64,000 bases of DNA from CAZSSM01 sp964609385 (GTDB lineage: Bacteria; Planctomycetota; Planctomycetia; Isosphaerales; Isosphaeraceae). The DNA lies in assembly GCA_964609385.1 (NCBI GenBank), contig CAZSSM010000002.1, positions 1 through 64,000 of the forward strand, given 5' to 3'. The position numbers and the translations under genes were made by a program. The notes under the pieces were generated by a model that did no database searches, was not told where the DNA came from, and saw only the letters and a list, made by a program, of their open reading frames with translations. Positions 25,997 to 35,683 of the stretch are shown piece by piece (the first letter of the stretch is position 1; every line of letters starts with the position of its first letter).

Positions 25997-27166
25997 TCAG
26001 GCCTTCAAGGTCCTCAACTCGCGGTCGGCCACCGTCGAGTTGAGGCGTCGTTGGTGGTCCAACAGGCTCGGTCGCGCCCGATGGAAGAGCCGGATGGCCT
26101 GGACATCGTTCTTGCGGCCATATTCGGTTACGACCTGCTCTAAGGTCGTCTTCTGGGCCTGGAACGCTCCGGTGGTCAATCCCGACTGGAGGATCTTGGT
26201 GGCGCGATGGGCCGCGTATCCGGCCCAGTTCCTGAGGTTCGCCACCGTGCCCGTCGGTGACTCCCATGGCGACGGGACCTCGTAGAAATCCCTGTAGAAC
26301 TGGACGTGGGGCTCCAGTTTGTCCCAGCAGCGGAAAATCTCGCGGATCTCCGAGGTGCAGATCGGGACCTTGCCCTCCTCGCCTACCCGCGCCACCGCGG
26401 GGACCTCCTGCGGATCGGCCAGGAAGGCGACCCGATCGAGGTCGAGGTCGTCCAGGAGGTAGGCGATCCCCTTGCCCTGAGCGATCGAATCGTAGACCAA
26501 AAACTTACACATCCGACGGATCGTCAGGTCAGACATCACCGAATCGAGCGAGCGGTCCTTACCGCTCTCGGTCTTCCTCGGCGCCTTCAGGGTATCGTGG
26601 CCTCCCACCTTCGCCGTATTGATCCGCTCCTTGAACTCATCGGCGACGTCCCAGTCGCGGACCAGCGAGAACCGGGATGAATCGAGGAAGCGACGCATGA
26701 AAAGCGTTCGGTCAGATTGGTTTTTGTCTGTGGTGCTTGCTAGTGTATATCTGGTTTTCAAATGGGTTTTGTGGTCGTTAATCGTACGTTCCTCTTTCTT
26801 TGAGGTTTGCTTCTTCGCCTGGAGCCGCATGAGTTCGTTCGCCTTCTTGGCATCGAAGGGAATACCACCGATCTGTTTGAGCCAAAAGTTCGAGACCTGA
26901 TTATATTGGGTTTTGTCCACATTTTTGAGCGCGGTTCCAATTAGATCGGCGACCATCTTCTCGGTGATCTCGTCGGGGCCGACCTGCTTGGACATGAGGT
27001 CGACGAGCACCCACTCGCTGATCATGTAGAGTTTCTGGGGACTGGTCGCTCCGTAGATCATCCAATCACTGTAGCCGTTGAAGCCGTTGAGGTAGTAACT
27101 CGATGCGTTGAGTTGATCGCGGTACCACTTGACGAGATCGCTGGTGATCTGATTGGTCAGGTCCAT
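25997..27166 (-). CDS. Hypothetical protein, no recognised family
   Basis: A 389-aa protein from the ATG at 27166 (GGAGG 10 nt upstream). An ATG 17 codons earlier (27217) adds a Pro/Gly-rich stretch with no ribosome site. It is soluble, basic in the middle (LQAKKQTSKKEERTINDHKTHLKTRY), with no signal peptide, membrane span or enzyme motif that I can name. The regular helix-rich pattern (ITSDLVKWYRDQLNASSYYL, EKMVADLIGTALKNV, SDLTIRRMCKFLVYDSIAQG) gives no clue to a fold. Its GC content falls in the centre of the gene (26690-26900), which hints at mixed ancestry. Confidence 0.65.
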   Translation of the reverse strand: MDLTNQITSDLVKWYRDQLNASSYYLNGFNGYSDWMIYGATSPQKLYMISEWVLVDLMSKQVGPDEITEKMVADLIGTALKNVDKTQYNQVSNFWLKQIGGIPFDAKKANELMRLQAKKQTSKKEERTINDHKTHLKTRYTLASTTDKNQSDRTLFMRRFLDSSRFSLVRDWDVADEFKERINTAKVGGHDTLKAPRKTESGKDRSLDSVMSDLTIRRMCKFLVYDSIAQGKGIAYLLDDLDLDRVAFLADPQEVPAVARVGEEGKVPICTSEIREIFRCWDKLEPHVQFYRDFYEVPSPWESPTGTVANLRNWAGYAAHRATKILQSGLTTGAFQAQKTTLEQVVTEYGRKNDVQAIRLFHRARPSLLDHQRRLNSTVADRELRTLKA

Positions 27167-27342
27167 TGCACCGGGTCCTCCAAGTTGGTTCGGCGGGGGA
27201 CCGATCGCTGGACTCATGCGAGCGACGTTGCCCCGCCCCTAACCATCCCATGGAGGTTTCACGCACGAACCCGCCTGAGTGTGAGCTGGATCACATTGCC
27301 ACATTGGGGGTAGCGATGGCGAGAAATAAAGACATTATAATT

Positions 27343-27640
27343 TTAGATATTTAGAACATATTGATCTTCGAATCGCAGGAGCAGTCGTCGACGCGCCGAG
27401 GCCGGGTCGCGGATCGTCCCGCGCGACGTTGGATAGGCGGCCTCCATCACGTCGAGCCCGACGCGATGGGTCACCGGGAGGTCGACGCGGAGCCGGATCT
27501 CTCGGGGGACCCGCTCATCTCGATCTCCCTGCTTCCGGGTGACGCCCCGAGCGAGGCGAACGCGATCCCCTCGTCGTCAGACCGGATGTCGTGCTGCGAA
27601 CCGTGGAATTCCGCGACCCTAACCCGGGACCTCGGGTGAG
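27343..27640 (-). pseudogene. Remnant of a gene of unknown family
   Basis: The minus strand ending at the TAA at 27343-27345 reads a coding-like C-terminus (REIRLRVDLPVTHRVGLD, then RRRLLLRFEDQYVLNI) with strongly G/C third positions. The upstream part continues in a neighbouring frame (QHDIRSDDEGIAFASLGASPG), which stops at about 27470. No start codon with a ribosome site is seen. It looks like a frameshifted fragment. The family is not recognised. Confidence 0.35.
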
Positions 27641-27746
27641 GATCCGACGTGGGGGGACGGGAGCGCCTCCAGGCTCGGAACTGATATGACGGGGACGTAT
27701 TCGATCCACGGGTCGGCCTCGATCATTCGGGGGCGGATGGTCCGGC

Positions 27747-29588
27747 TCAACCCAAATCGGTGGTCTGGACGAGGACCTTCAGCTCGTCGGCCAGCTCGCC
27801 GAGCCGGAGGGACGAGTCGCGCGTGTTGTTCGCCCCGTCGAGGGTCCGTTGGGTCGCGTCGGCGACGGAGGTGATGTTGCGGGCGATCTCGGAGCTGTCC
27901 TTGGCGGTCTCGGCAACCTTGTGGCCGATCTCGTTGGTCGTCGCCTTCTGTTCGTCAACCGAGTTGGCGATGGTGCTCTGGATCGCGTTGATCCGGCCGA
28001 TGATCTCGCTGATCCTGTGGATCGCCTCAACAGCGCCTCGGGTGTCGGACTGGATGCCCTCGATCTTCCGGCTGATGTCCTCGGTGGCGCGGGCGGTCTC
28101 CTTGGCCAGCTCTTTGACCTCGTTGGCGACGACGGCGAATCCCTTGCCGGCCTCGCCGGCGCGGGCCGCTTCGATGGTCGCGTTGAGCGCCAGAAGGTTG
28201 GTCTGGCCGGCGATGGCGGTGATCACCTTGACGACCTGGCCGATGAGTGCTGAGGACTCGCCCAGCTTGGAGACGGTCTGGTTGGTGGAGTCGGCGACGT
28301 CGACGGCCTCGCGGGCGACCTGGGCCGCCTCATCGGCGTTCTTGGCGATCTCGCGGATGCTGGCGCCCATCTGCTCGATGCCCGAGGCCACCGTCTGGAC
28401 GTTGGTGCTGATCTGCTCGGCGGCGGAGCTGACGGCAATCGCCTGGGTCGAGGTGCCCTCAGCGTCCCTGGACATCGACTCGCTGACCGAGCGGAGCTCG
28501 CTCGAGGCGTCCCCGAGCTGCACCGCCGTCCGCTCGGCCCTGCCCAGCACGTCCTGGAGTTGGGCGGCCCGCTTGGCGTTCTGCTCCTCGGCCCGCATCT
28601 GCTCGGTGACGATGTCCCAGGTCGCGACGTAGCCGACCGTCCGGCCCTCGTCGTCCCGGGCGGCCCTGGCGCACAGGCCGAGCGCCTCCCCGCCGAGATC
28701 GATCCGTGCGGTGTGCGTGCGGTCCCCGAGCTCCCGGAGGATTCGGCGGACCCGCTCCGGATCCCGATGGAAGAGATCGATGGAGTGGCCGACCACCTGG
28801 TCGGCCGCGATGGGGAGCAGGTGCTCCAGACGGGCGAGTTTCTCCCGGGAATGGGAGTTCTGATAGCGGACTACGAGATCCTTGTCGCAGAAGACAATGT
28901 TGGATCCGACCGAGTCCAAGATCCATGCCTGGCGCTCGATGACCGCATGCTCGGCGACGCGCCGGAGCATCGTCGTGGCGAAGGAGGCGATCCGCGAGAT
29001 CGTCTCCCGCTCGGCCTGGCCGTAGGTCCGGTGCTGGCCGGAATAAAAGATCAGGCTGCCGGTGTAGCCGCGGTCGTCGATCATGGGCACGCCGATCCCG
29101 GACTTGATCCCGCAGCGGGCCGCCGCGGGGGCGTAGGCACAGTAGCGTGCCGCGGGCAGGTCGGGTTCGAAGGCCGGCTCGCCCGTCTCCCAACTCGTGC
29201 CGCCGAGGCCCTCGCCGCGACGGAACGTGCACGCCTGTAAGGCTCGGACGAACTCCTCGGGGGCATGGCCGCCACTGACCCCGCAGGTCAACGCGTCGTC
29301 GTCGCTGCCGCGCGACTGGTAGACGCCGTAGTCCCAATCGAAGGTCTCCAGGAAGACCCGGATGATCGATCCGGCGACCTCGTCCGCGGTCCGCGCCTGC
29401 GACATGGCTGCGGCCAAGTCGCGCAAGGCGCGCGACTCTCGACGCATGTGCTCGAGGTCCTCCGCGAGCCGGGCGGCCTCGGGGAAATCGGCCAACGTCC
29501 GCCCCCTGTCACTCGGCGGTTCCGGGACGTCCTCGACGACCGGGGATGATTGATGGGGCCGCGACGATCTCTCCGGGGAAGCGGTCAT
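27747..29588 (-). CDS. Soluble methyl-accepting chemotaxis protein (GAF-PAS-MA)
   Basis: A 613-aa protein from the ATG at 29588 (CGGAG 8 nt upstream). Order: a short N-terminal linker, a GAF-like domain (about 55-215: RTADEVAGSIIRVFLETFDWDYGVYQSRG, then GIGVPMIDDRGYTGSLIFYSGQ), a PAS domain (about 225-340: WILDSVGSNIVFCDKDLVVRYQN), and the methyl-accepting signalling domain (about 370-613) with the conserved hairpin tip (QTNLLALNATIEAARAGEAGKGFAVVANEVKELA). There is no membrane segment, so it is a cytoplasmic receptor sensing an internal ligand, redox state or light. It would signal to a CheA kinase, but no che genes are in the window. An in-frame upstream extension exists but has weak coding character. 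Confidence 0.92.
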   Translation of the reverse strand: MTASPERSSRPHQSSPVVEDVPEPPSDRGRTLADFPEAARLAEDLEHMRRESRALRDLAAAMSQARTADEVAGSIIRVFLETFDWDYGVYQSRGSDDDALTCGVSGGHAPEEFVRALQACTFRRGEGLGGTSWETGEPAFEPDLPAARYCAYAPAAARCGIKSGIGVPMIDDRGYTGSLIFYSGQHRTYGQAERETISRIASFATTMLRRVAEHAVIERQAWILDSVGSNIVFCDKDLVVRYQNSHSREKLARLEHLLPIAADQVVGHSIDLFHRDPERVRRILRELGDRTHTARIDLGGEALGLCARAARDDEGRTVGYVATWDIVTEQMRAEEQNAKRAAQLQDVLGRAERTAVQLGDASSELRSVSESMSRDAEGTSTQAIAVSSAAEQISTNVQTVASGIEQMGASIREIAKNADEAAQVAREAVDVADSTNQTVSKLGESSALIGQVVKVITAIAGQTNLLALNATIEAARAGEAGKGFAVVANEVKELAKETARATEDISRKIEGIQSDTRGAVEAIHRISEIIGRINAIQSTIANSVDEQKATTNEIGHKVAETAKDSSEIARNITSVADATQRTLDGANNTRDSSLRLGELADELKVLVQTTDLG

Positions 29589-30311
29589 GGGATCGGCTCC
29601 GAACGTTGAAGGGGGCTCGTGGGTGGGTTCAAGGGGGGGCCTCTTCGACGTCGAACGCCTCCTCCGGAGGCCCGCAACGGTGAACCCCCCTCGTCGTCGC
29701 GAGGCGGCCGCACCCGAGGTCCGATCTCTCCGTGGCCGGTTCGGCCCGATCGGTCTCGGGTCCGTGGACATCGCCGATGGGATCGACCCGAAAGCTGACC
29801 GGGCCGTCGTCGTCGCGGACAACGGCGTTCGGCGGATCCCCTTCCCCACCCGGGCGGGGAGGGGACCTTCGGCCGAGCACCAGGCGCCAAGCACCAAGCG
29901 CGATGGAGATCGGGCCAAGACCCGGCGGCATTTGCGACAACCCTAGATCACGGGGAACCGTCGGACAACTCGACGCGAATGTGTCGGAGTCGCGTTTCGG
30001 TACGATGATAGAAGCGGATTATCTGCTCATGTCTTTCAATAGAGCACTACGATGATCCGACGGTCCTCGCGATCGGATGCGATTCTCGCGGATTGCCGAA
30101 CGAAATCGTTGCGTGGAACTGCTTGTGGGTCGAATGCCTGGGAACGAGCCCGATTAGGAGACATGTCCCCGGGGACACACCAGGGACGGTTTGCTTTCCG
30201 TGGCGACCTTCAAATAAACCCCTCGAGCCACCCATGGACGGTGCCGGGCAGATCACCGGGATGGCTGAGAGACGTGTCTGTTGTCGAGGGGGCGTCGAGA
30301 TCGGTCGAGGC
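29589..30311. other. 723-bp spacer without a supported gene
   Basis: It lies upstream of the chemoreceptor and downstream of the leucine dehydrogenase gene. No frame carries coding bias on both strands and no RNA gene was recognised. An A/T-enriched part around 29990-30060 may hold the receptor promoter or other signals. Confidence 0.4.
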
Positions 30312-31481
30312 TCATAGGGCCTGTTCGAGGTTCCGTCGAGCGTGGTCGTCGGCGACCTCGGCGGTGGTCCGGCCTTGACGTTGGGCCTCCTCGAAGATGG
30401 CGGTCAGGGTCGCGCCGATGCGTGCGGTGTGCTGTCGGGCGGCCTCGGGGTCGTAGACGGGGTGTTCGTGGGCGATGTTGATGACGCCGCCGGCATTGAT
30501 AACGTAGTCGGGCGCGTAAAGAATGTCGGCGGCGGCCAAGCGTCGGGCGTCCTCAGGCTCGGCCAGTTGATTGTTGGCCGCGCCGGCGACGACCTGGGCC
30601 CGGAGCCTGGGGATCGACAGGGCGTTGACCGTGCCGCCCAGCGCACAGGGGGCGAAGACGTCGGCGTCAACCTCGTAGATCACCTCGGGCGTGACGACGG
30701 TCGCCCCAAAGTCGCGACGGACCGCCTCCAGGCTCTCGGCGTTGATGTCGGTGACGACCAATCGTGCACCGGCCTCATGGAGGTGGCGGCAGAGGACATA
30801 GCCGACGTGACCGACCCCCTGCACGGCGACCGTGCGACCGTTCAGGTCGTCGCTGCCGAACCGGTGTGCCACGGCAGCGCGGAGCCCACAGTAAACGCCG
30901 AAGGCGGTCATCGGCGAGGGGTCGCCGCTGCCCCCGTCCTCGATCGGCAAGCCGGCCACGTGCGTCGTGGCGGTCCGGACGTGGGTCATATCCTCGACAC
31001 CGACGCCGACGTCCTCGGCGGTGATATAGTGGCCGCGCAGCGCCTCGACGAACCGCCCGAAGGCCGCGAACAGCGCGGGCGTCTTGTCCCGGTGCGGGTT
31101 GCCGACGATCACCGCCTTGCCCCCGCCGTGCGGCAGCTCGGCCACGGCGTGCTTGTAGCTCATCCCTTGGGAGAGCCGGAGCACGTCGGTCAGGGCGGCC
31201 CGCTCGTCCGCGTACGACCACATCCGGCAGCCGCCCAGGGACGGTCCGCGCCTCGTGTCGTGGATCGCGATGAAGGCGTGCAGGCCGCTCGACTTGTCGT
31301 GGCAGGCGACGACCAACTCGTGGGCGTCGAAGCCCGGCACATCCCGAACCGCGATCGGCTCGACAGTGAACCCTCCGTCGCGGATCTCCAGGTCTCCCCG
31401 CGTGATCGTGGGGAGCGAACGTCCGCGATCCATCAACACGGGGACGTCTTCGACGCTCGCGACGGCCGACTCGGTAACCAT
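30312..31481 (-). CDS. Glu/Leu/Phe/Val dehydrogenase, leucine dehydrogenase-like
   Basis: A 389-aa protein from the ATG at 31481 (AAAGGA just upstream). It has the amino-acid dehydrogenase signatures: SLGGCRMW (82-89), the catalytic-lysine region MSYKHAVAELPHGGGKAVI (K110 and K122), the Rossmann motif VQGVGHVG and the adenosine-binding acidic residue in VVTDIN. CALGGTVNALSIPRL and AGAANNQLAE match the second half. Members reversibly deaminate branched-chain or aromatic amino acids with NAD+. The leader before the typical family start is about 30 residues longer. The chain length agrees with leucine and phenylalanine dehydrogenases, but specificity is not decided by what can be read here. Confidence 0.88.
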   Translation of the reverse strand: MVTESAVASVEDVPVLMDRGRSLPTITRGDLEIRDGGFTVEPIAVRDVPGFDAHELVVACHDKSSGLHAFIAIHDTRRGPSLGGCRMWSYADERAALTDVLRLSQGMSYKHAVAELPHGGGKAVIVGNPHRDKTPALFAAFGRFVEALRGHYITAEDVGVGVEDMTHVRTATTHVAGLPIEDGGSGDPSPMTAFGVYCGLRAAVAHRFGSDDLNGRTVAVQGVGHVGYVLCRHLHEAGARLVVTDINAESLEAVRRDFGATVVTPEVIYEVDADVFAPCALGGTVNALSIPRLRAQVVAGAANNQLAEPEDARRLAAADILYAPDYVINAGGVINIAHEHPVYDPEAARQHTARIGATLTAIFEEAQRQGRTTAEVADDHARRNLEQAL

Positions 31482-31706
31482 GATTCCTTTGCCTTTCCTT
31501 TGGGGCGCTGATGGGGCGTCTGGCACGATTCTACGAAAGCTCGGGACCCGAGACCAAACCCGGGCCCCCTCCAAGCGACCGTTTCGCGCACCCAACGCGA
31601 GTCGGTCGACACGCACGGTTCCACTCCCGAACAACCCACGACCGTGATCCCGAAAAGCAGATGCCGACAATCCCTTCCCCAAGGGAGCAGTCGCCCCCAA
31701 CGCAAC

Positions 31707-31744
31707 GAGGCCGACACACCCCAAACTCGGGGAGTGCCGGCCTC
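31707..31744. other. Imperfect intergenic hairpin
   Basis: GAGGCCGACACACCCC pairs with CGGGGAGTGCCGGCCTC with about 14 of 16 positions and a short loop. It lies between the small membrane ORF (31782-32051) and the leucine dehydrogenase gene, both on the minus strand. It could be a terminator for the small ORF. There is no obvious T-run. Confidence 0.45.
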
Positions 31745-31781
31745 TCCTGTGTTCCCAAGCAGTCTCGTCTCCGAAGACCTC

Positions 31782-32051
31782 TCAGGTGGCTCGCACTCCC
31801 CCCCGCCCCGTGAGCAGTAGAATCTCTAGAATTAGGATCCAAATCAGCCACGAACGAAGGAGCAGCCAATTGATCATTTCCGAACCGTCAAGTCGCGCAT
31901 TGTCGATATTCTGACCAAGCCCCAAAACCCTCGAAGCGGTCGAACGCTGTTCGAATGCGACGATGCTGTCCAGCCCACTCAGCGCAATCGACCTGGACGC
32001 TCGCTGAGCGTCTGAAGTCGGTGCCAGTGATGGGAGGATGAAGGCGGCCAT
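31782..32051 (-). CDS. Small single-pass membrane protein
   Basis: An 89-aa frame with ATG at 32051 and AAGGA 6 nt upstream. The C-terminal third is a clear membrane helix: MINWLLLRSWLIWILILEILLLTGRGG. The N-terminal part is Ser/Ala-rich and shows no domain. The ribosome site, helix and following hairpin support it as real. The function is unknown. Confidence 0.5.
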   Translation of the reverse strand: MAAFILPSLAPTSDAQRASRSIALSGLDSIVAFEQRSTASRVLGLGQNIDNARLDGSEMINWLLLRSWLIWILILEILLLTGRGGVRAT

Positions 32052-32918
32052 GATGATCCTTGGAAGGCGACGATCCTGAGAGGGCCTGGATATATTCCAA
32101 AGGGTAGCCCGCCCTCCTGGAAAAGGCCAGCCTGGATTCGCGAGACCGACGCGGCCGCGTGATCACCCACGAGGATCTAGCCCTCGCCGGGCTCACCAGT
32201 CTCCAGCCCCTCCGACGGATCTCCGATATTCTTCGAAGCTGGGCGCAGCCCGTCCTCGGGGGATGGTTGATCGTGTTGGTGGATCCGCATCTCGACCGGG
32301 GATCCGTTCTGCCTCAGCAACGACCCACGCCCCGGCAATAGGGCGAAAGTCCAGATAGGTTGCTGAGGTAAACGTGAGCGATCATACAAAGAGATCCGGG
32401 ATAGGCTCGCCGGATCGATATTTCGGCCAAAAGTGAATGGGAAAAACTCGCGGCAGGCCCTTCCTGGACAAGCCGCGAGAGTCGCGGGCGATCTTCCTGA
32501 AGGTTGAGCGGCCCGTCTTCCCTGAGGAGCCGCGCTGAATTGATCAGACCTCACGACTTTGCTGAGGTAGAAGTGCAAGGCCGATGCCAAATGGGGCGGT
32601 CGAATCGTTTGATCGAAGGATTCTCCCGAGACCGAGCCGAGACCGGCGCCTTCGCGGCGCTCGACCGATCCGGGGAGGACTTCCAGGCCGAGTGCAAATA
32701 TCGCACGTGGCTGGGATGTGTCCTATGGGAGGGGGAGGACCGGTTCCCATCCTCCGGGTCCGTGTCGCCGGTCGTGGTCTCTCGTGGGGACGCTATCAAG
32801 GCGACCGAGCCGCGTCCCTGCCCGGTTGGGCATCGCCGGGTCCGCGTGGTAGGCTACGACGGTCACGAAAGGGTAGATCGGTCGGCCCTTCGGAGAACCC
32901 ATCGAGTCGAGACGCGCC
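32052..32918. other. 867-bp region without a supported gene
   Basis: Long frames exist on both strands, but none has a ribosome site, coding bias and a recognisable domain together. No repeat or RNA gene was identified. Confidence 0.4.
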
Positions 32919-33335
32919 ATGACGAACGTCGAGCCCGAGCCGATCCCGGACGACCGGCCCAAGACGCTCATAGAGTCCGCCCCGACGTCCCGGGCCTTGG
33001 ACATGGCTCAAGGAGCCGGTTCTCCCGGAGACGCCGAGGCCACCGAGGTCGACCCACGGGCGCGTCGGATCTACGCGTTGGGCCTGTTCTCGATGGTCTG
33101 CTGTCAGGTGACCGGCCCGATCGCCTGGGTCCTGGGCAACGGCTACCTCCGCGACTGCCGACGCGCCGGCCGGACCCCCGAACGCCTGGCCGTCATGGGC
33201 CGCCTGCTCGGCATCACCTCAACTTTGCTGACCCTCGCCGTCCTGGCCGCCATCGCCCTGACCGTCTACCTCATCGGTATCGACACCATCAAAGAAAACG
33301 CCATCTGGCTCTATGAAACTTGGGAACAGTCCTGA
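32919..33335 (+). CDS. Small membrane protein, DUF4190-like
   Basis: A 138-aa protein. An acidic N-terminal region of about 50 residues is followed by two membrane helices (YALGLFSMVCCQVTGPIAWVLG and RLLGITSTLLTLAVLAAIALTVYLI). Between them sits a G-N-G-Y-L-R-D motif. This layout of a short tail, two helices and a conserved small loop is like DUF4190-type proteins. The family link is by pattern only. It stands alone between spacers; the M48 gene lies 106 bp further on the other strand. Confidence 0.65.
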   Translation: MTNVEPEPIPDDRPKTLIESAPTSRALDMAQGAGSPGDAEATEVDPRARRIYALGLFSMVCCQVTGPIAWVLGNGYLRDCRRAGRTPERLAVMGRLLGITSTLLTLAVLAAIALTVYLIGIDTIKENAIWLYETWEQS

Positions 33336-33441
33336 CGCAGTCGGACTCGACAAGGGATGCTTGAGTCGGAGTGCTTGGATATTCCTCAGGGATTTGATCG
33401 CAGACCTATTGCGTCGGTCTGCGAGTGGATCGTTGGCGAGA

Positions 33442-35502
33442 TCACACGCCTTCGACATCGAGGTCGGCGGCGAAGGGGGGCATGGGGCACTCGAGGGCGT
33501 CGGCAATACCCCGGAGCAGCTCGGCCTCGGCGACGACGACGCGGCCGTCGTGGGCGATCGAGGTGGCGCAAGCCTCCAGGACCTGACGCTTGATCGACGG
33601 GCTGGCCTGGGCCAGCGGCTTCAACGCTTCGTCGACGGCCTGGAGGATCCCGCCCGAGGCGGTCCGCATCGTCGCCCCGGTCAGGCCGAGGCCCCCGGCG
33701 GCCGCATCGAAGGCCTCGCGCGCTGTGGACGGCTCGTCGTGGCCCAACAACGCCAGGCTCGAGAGCAGGTCGACGATCGGATCGGTCAACGGAGCGATCG
33801 AACGGTAGCGGACCCGCGAGCGCACCGTCCTCGTGAAGTGCCGGTCGAGGTGGCGGACCACCATCCGCATCAAGATATATTCGAAGAGGGTGAACTGCTG
33901 GTCGGCCTTGATGAGCGCCTCGACGTTGGTGCGGAAGCGGTTGTACTGGGCCTTCGAGAGTTGCCGGAGCGCGGGCATGGCCAGCTCGACCAGCGGGAGC
34001 CGCGCGATCTCGGGCAGCGCGGTGGTCGACGACCGGAGCCAGGCCGTCTCGCGGTCGGTCCCCCGCTCGTCCTGGCCGGCGATGATCTCCATCTGCTGAC
34101 GGTTGACCTGCTTGTCGTCATCGAGCAACAGCGCGTAGACCAATGCGCGGGCCGAGAACGGGTCGCGGGCCGCGTCCAGGAGCGGTTGAGGCGCATCGCG
34201 GAGGAAGTCGGCGGCGAAGTCGTAGTGCTCCTGCCGAGGCGCCCCGATATCGGCGACGGCCCTCGAGGCGCCCATGACGACCGCCGGACCCATCACCCCC
34301 CCGCCGACCTGACCGGCCGCCCCCATCGGGCCGGTGATCGGGTCGAAGGGCGACCGACGTTGCTTGGGCTTGGCCGAGCGGCTCGACTCCTCGACGGCCA
34401 GGTACGCCGGCTTGACCGTCGAAGGGAACCGGCCGTCGAACTGCGGGTCGATCCGCTTGATCCGCTCCTCGATCGGCGGGTGGGTCGCCAGCGCATTGAA
34501 GTTGAGCATCACCCCGACCGCGTCGCCGAAAAACATGTGACTGGCCTCGATCGCGTCGGGGCTCTGCAACCGCGCCCCCTGCGAGATCGCGCCCAGCTTC
34601 TTCAAGGCCCCGCCGATCCCGTCCGGGTTCCGTGTGAACTGGACCGCCGAGGCGTCGGCCAGGTACTCGCGCTGTCGCGAGATCGCCGCCTGGATCAAGC
34701 GCCCAAACAGCACGCCGACCCAGCCCAGGATCACCAGGACCAGGCCGAACAACGCGATCTGACCGCCCTTGTTGTCGTCGCGCCTCGAGGAGGCCAGGTT
34801 GCTGTAATAGCCGCCCCGGAGCATGATCTGGCCGATCACCCCCAGGACCATGATCCCGAACAGGATCCCCATCAGGCGGATGTTAATCCGCATGTCGCCG
34901 TTGAGGATGTGGCTGAACTCGTGGGCGATGACGCCTTGGAGTTCGTCGCGGCTCAGATAGGTGACCGCGCCTCGGGTCACGCCGATGGCCGCGTCGCCCG
35001 GGCTGTAGCCGGCCGCGAAGGCGTTGATCCCCTCCTCCTTCTCCATCAGGTAGACCGGCGGCACCGGGACCCCCGAGGCCAGGGCCATCTCCTCGACGAC
35101 GTTGAGCAGGCGACGTTCGACCGGGTCGCGCGAGTTGGGGTCGATCAGCCGGCCACCCAGCGACTCGGCCACGACGTGCCCACCGCCAGAGAGCTGCGAG
35201 ACCTTGAACGCGGTGGCCAGGCCCACCACGGCCAAGGTGCCGATCGAGATGATCCCGAGCAGCTCGGGGTTCCAGAGCGACGGCCCCGTGGACCCTCCGC
35301 GCACCGGTTCGCCCTCGACGACGACCCCGACGCCCGGTCGGCTGGAGGGCCTCGACTCGCCGGAGTCGACCACGTTGAAGATCAAGGCGGCGGCCACGTA
35401 GAGCGTGCCGATGATCGCCACGATCGCCAGCGCGTAGTAGAAGAGTAACAGCCCGGTCTTGCGCCGGGCCTGGTCCTGTTGGTCGAAGAAGTTGGTGGAC
35501 AT
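33442..35502 (-). CDS. M48 family zinc metalloprotease (HtpX-like) with C-terminal extension
   Basis: A 686-aa protein. Two membrane helices at residues 17-43 and 82-98 precede the catalytic region with HEFSH (194-198) and the third zinc ligand region REYLADA (278-284). Two more hydrophobic segments (about 208-226 and 249-269) lie between them, as in HtpX. The active site faces the cytoplasm in HtpX-type proteases, which degrade misfolded membrane proteins. The C-terminal about 340 residues are not part of HtpX and contain a helical domain (PLVELAMPALRQLSKAQYNRFRTNVEALIKADQQFTL) typical of M48 proteins paired with LemA. The LemA gene lies 181 bp upstream on the same strand, so the two form a conserved pair. 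Confidence 0.92.
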   Translation of the reverse strand: MSTNFFDQQDQARRKTGLLLFYYALAIVAIIGTLYVAAALIFNVVDSGESRPSSRPGVGVVVEGEPVRGGSTGPSLWNPELLGIISIGTLAVVGLATAFKVSQLSGGGHVVAESLGGRLIDPNSRDPVERRLLNVVEEMALASGVPVPPVYLMEKEEGINAFAAGYSPGDAAIGVTRGAVTYLSRDELQGVIAHEFSHILNGDMRINIRLMGILFGIMVLGVIGQIMLRGGYYSNLASSRRDDNKGGQIALFGLVLVILGWVGVLFGRLIQAAISRQREYLADASAVQFTRNPDGIGGALKKLGAISQGARLQSPDAIEASHMFFGDAVGVMLNFNALATHPPIEERIKRIDPQFDGRFPSTVKPAYLAVEESSRSAKPKQRRSPFDPITGPMGAAGQVGGGVMGPAVVMGASRAVADIGAPRQEHYDFAADFLRDAPQPLLDAARDPFSARALVYALLLDDDKQVNRQQMEIIAGQDERGTDRETAWLRSSTTALPEIARLPLVELAMPALRQLSKAQYNRFRTNVEALIKADQQFTLFEYILMRMVVRHLDRHFTRTVRSRVRYRSIAPLTDPIVDLLSSLALLGHDEPSTAREAFDAAAGGLGLTGATMRTASGGILQAVDEALKPLAQASPSIKRQVLEACATSIAHDGRVVVAEAELLRGIADALECPMPPFAADLDVEGV

Positions 35503-35683
35503 CGTCGAGGAGCGTGCTCGGGATCGGGGAGTGGGGGTCGGAGACGCGTGGTCGTTCGGCCGGAAGCCGTTCCTCCAACGGAGTTGGCGCCCGACCGAAG
35601 ACCTTCAAGGGACCTCGGTCGGAGATCGTCAGACGAAGGCGGACCGACCGGAGCAAATCGGCGGCCCTTGAACACTCAGCGAC

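Noticed and set aside
29585..29918. N-terminal extension of the chemoreceptor by up to 110 codons
   Set aside because: The extension is Arg/Pro-rich without domain features, and the ATG at 29588 has a good ribosome site directly before the normal family start.
32177..32818. Open frames on both strands in the spacer before the DUF4190-like gene
   Set aside because: No ribosome sites, no domains and no consistent third-position bias.
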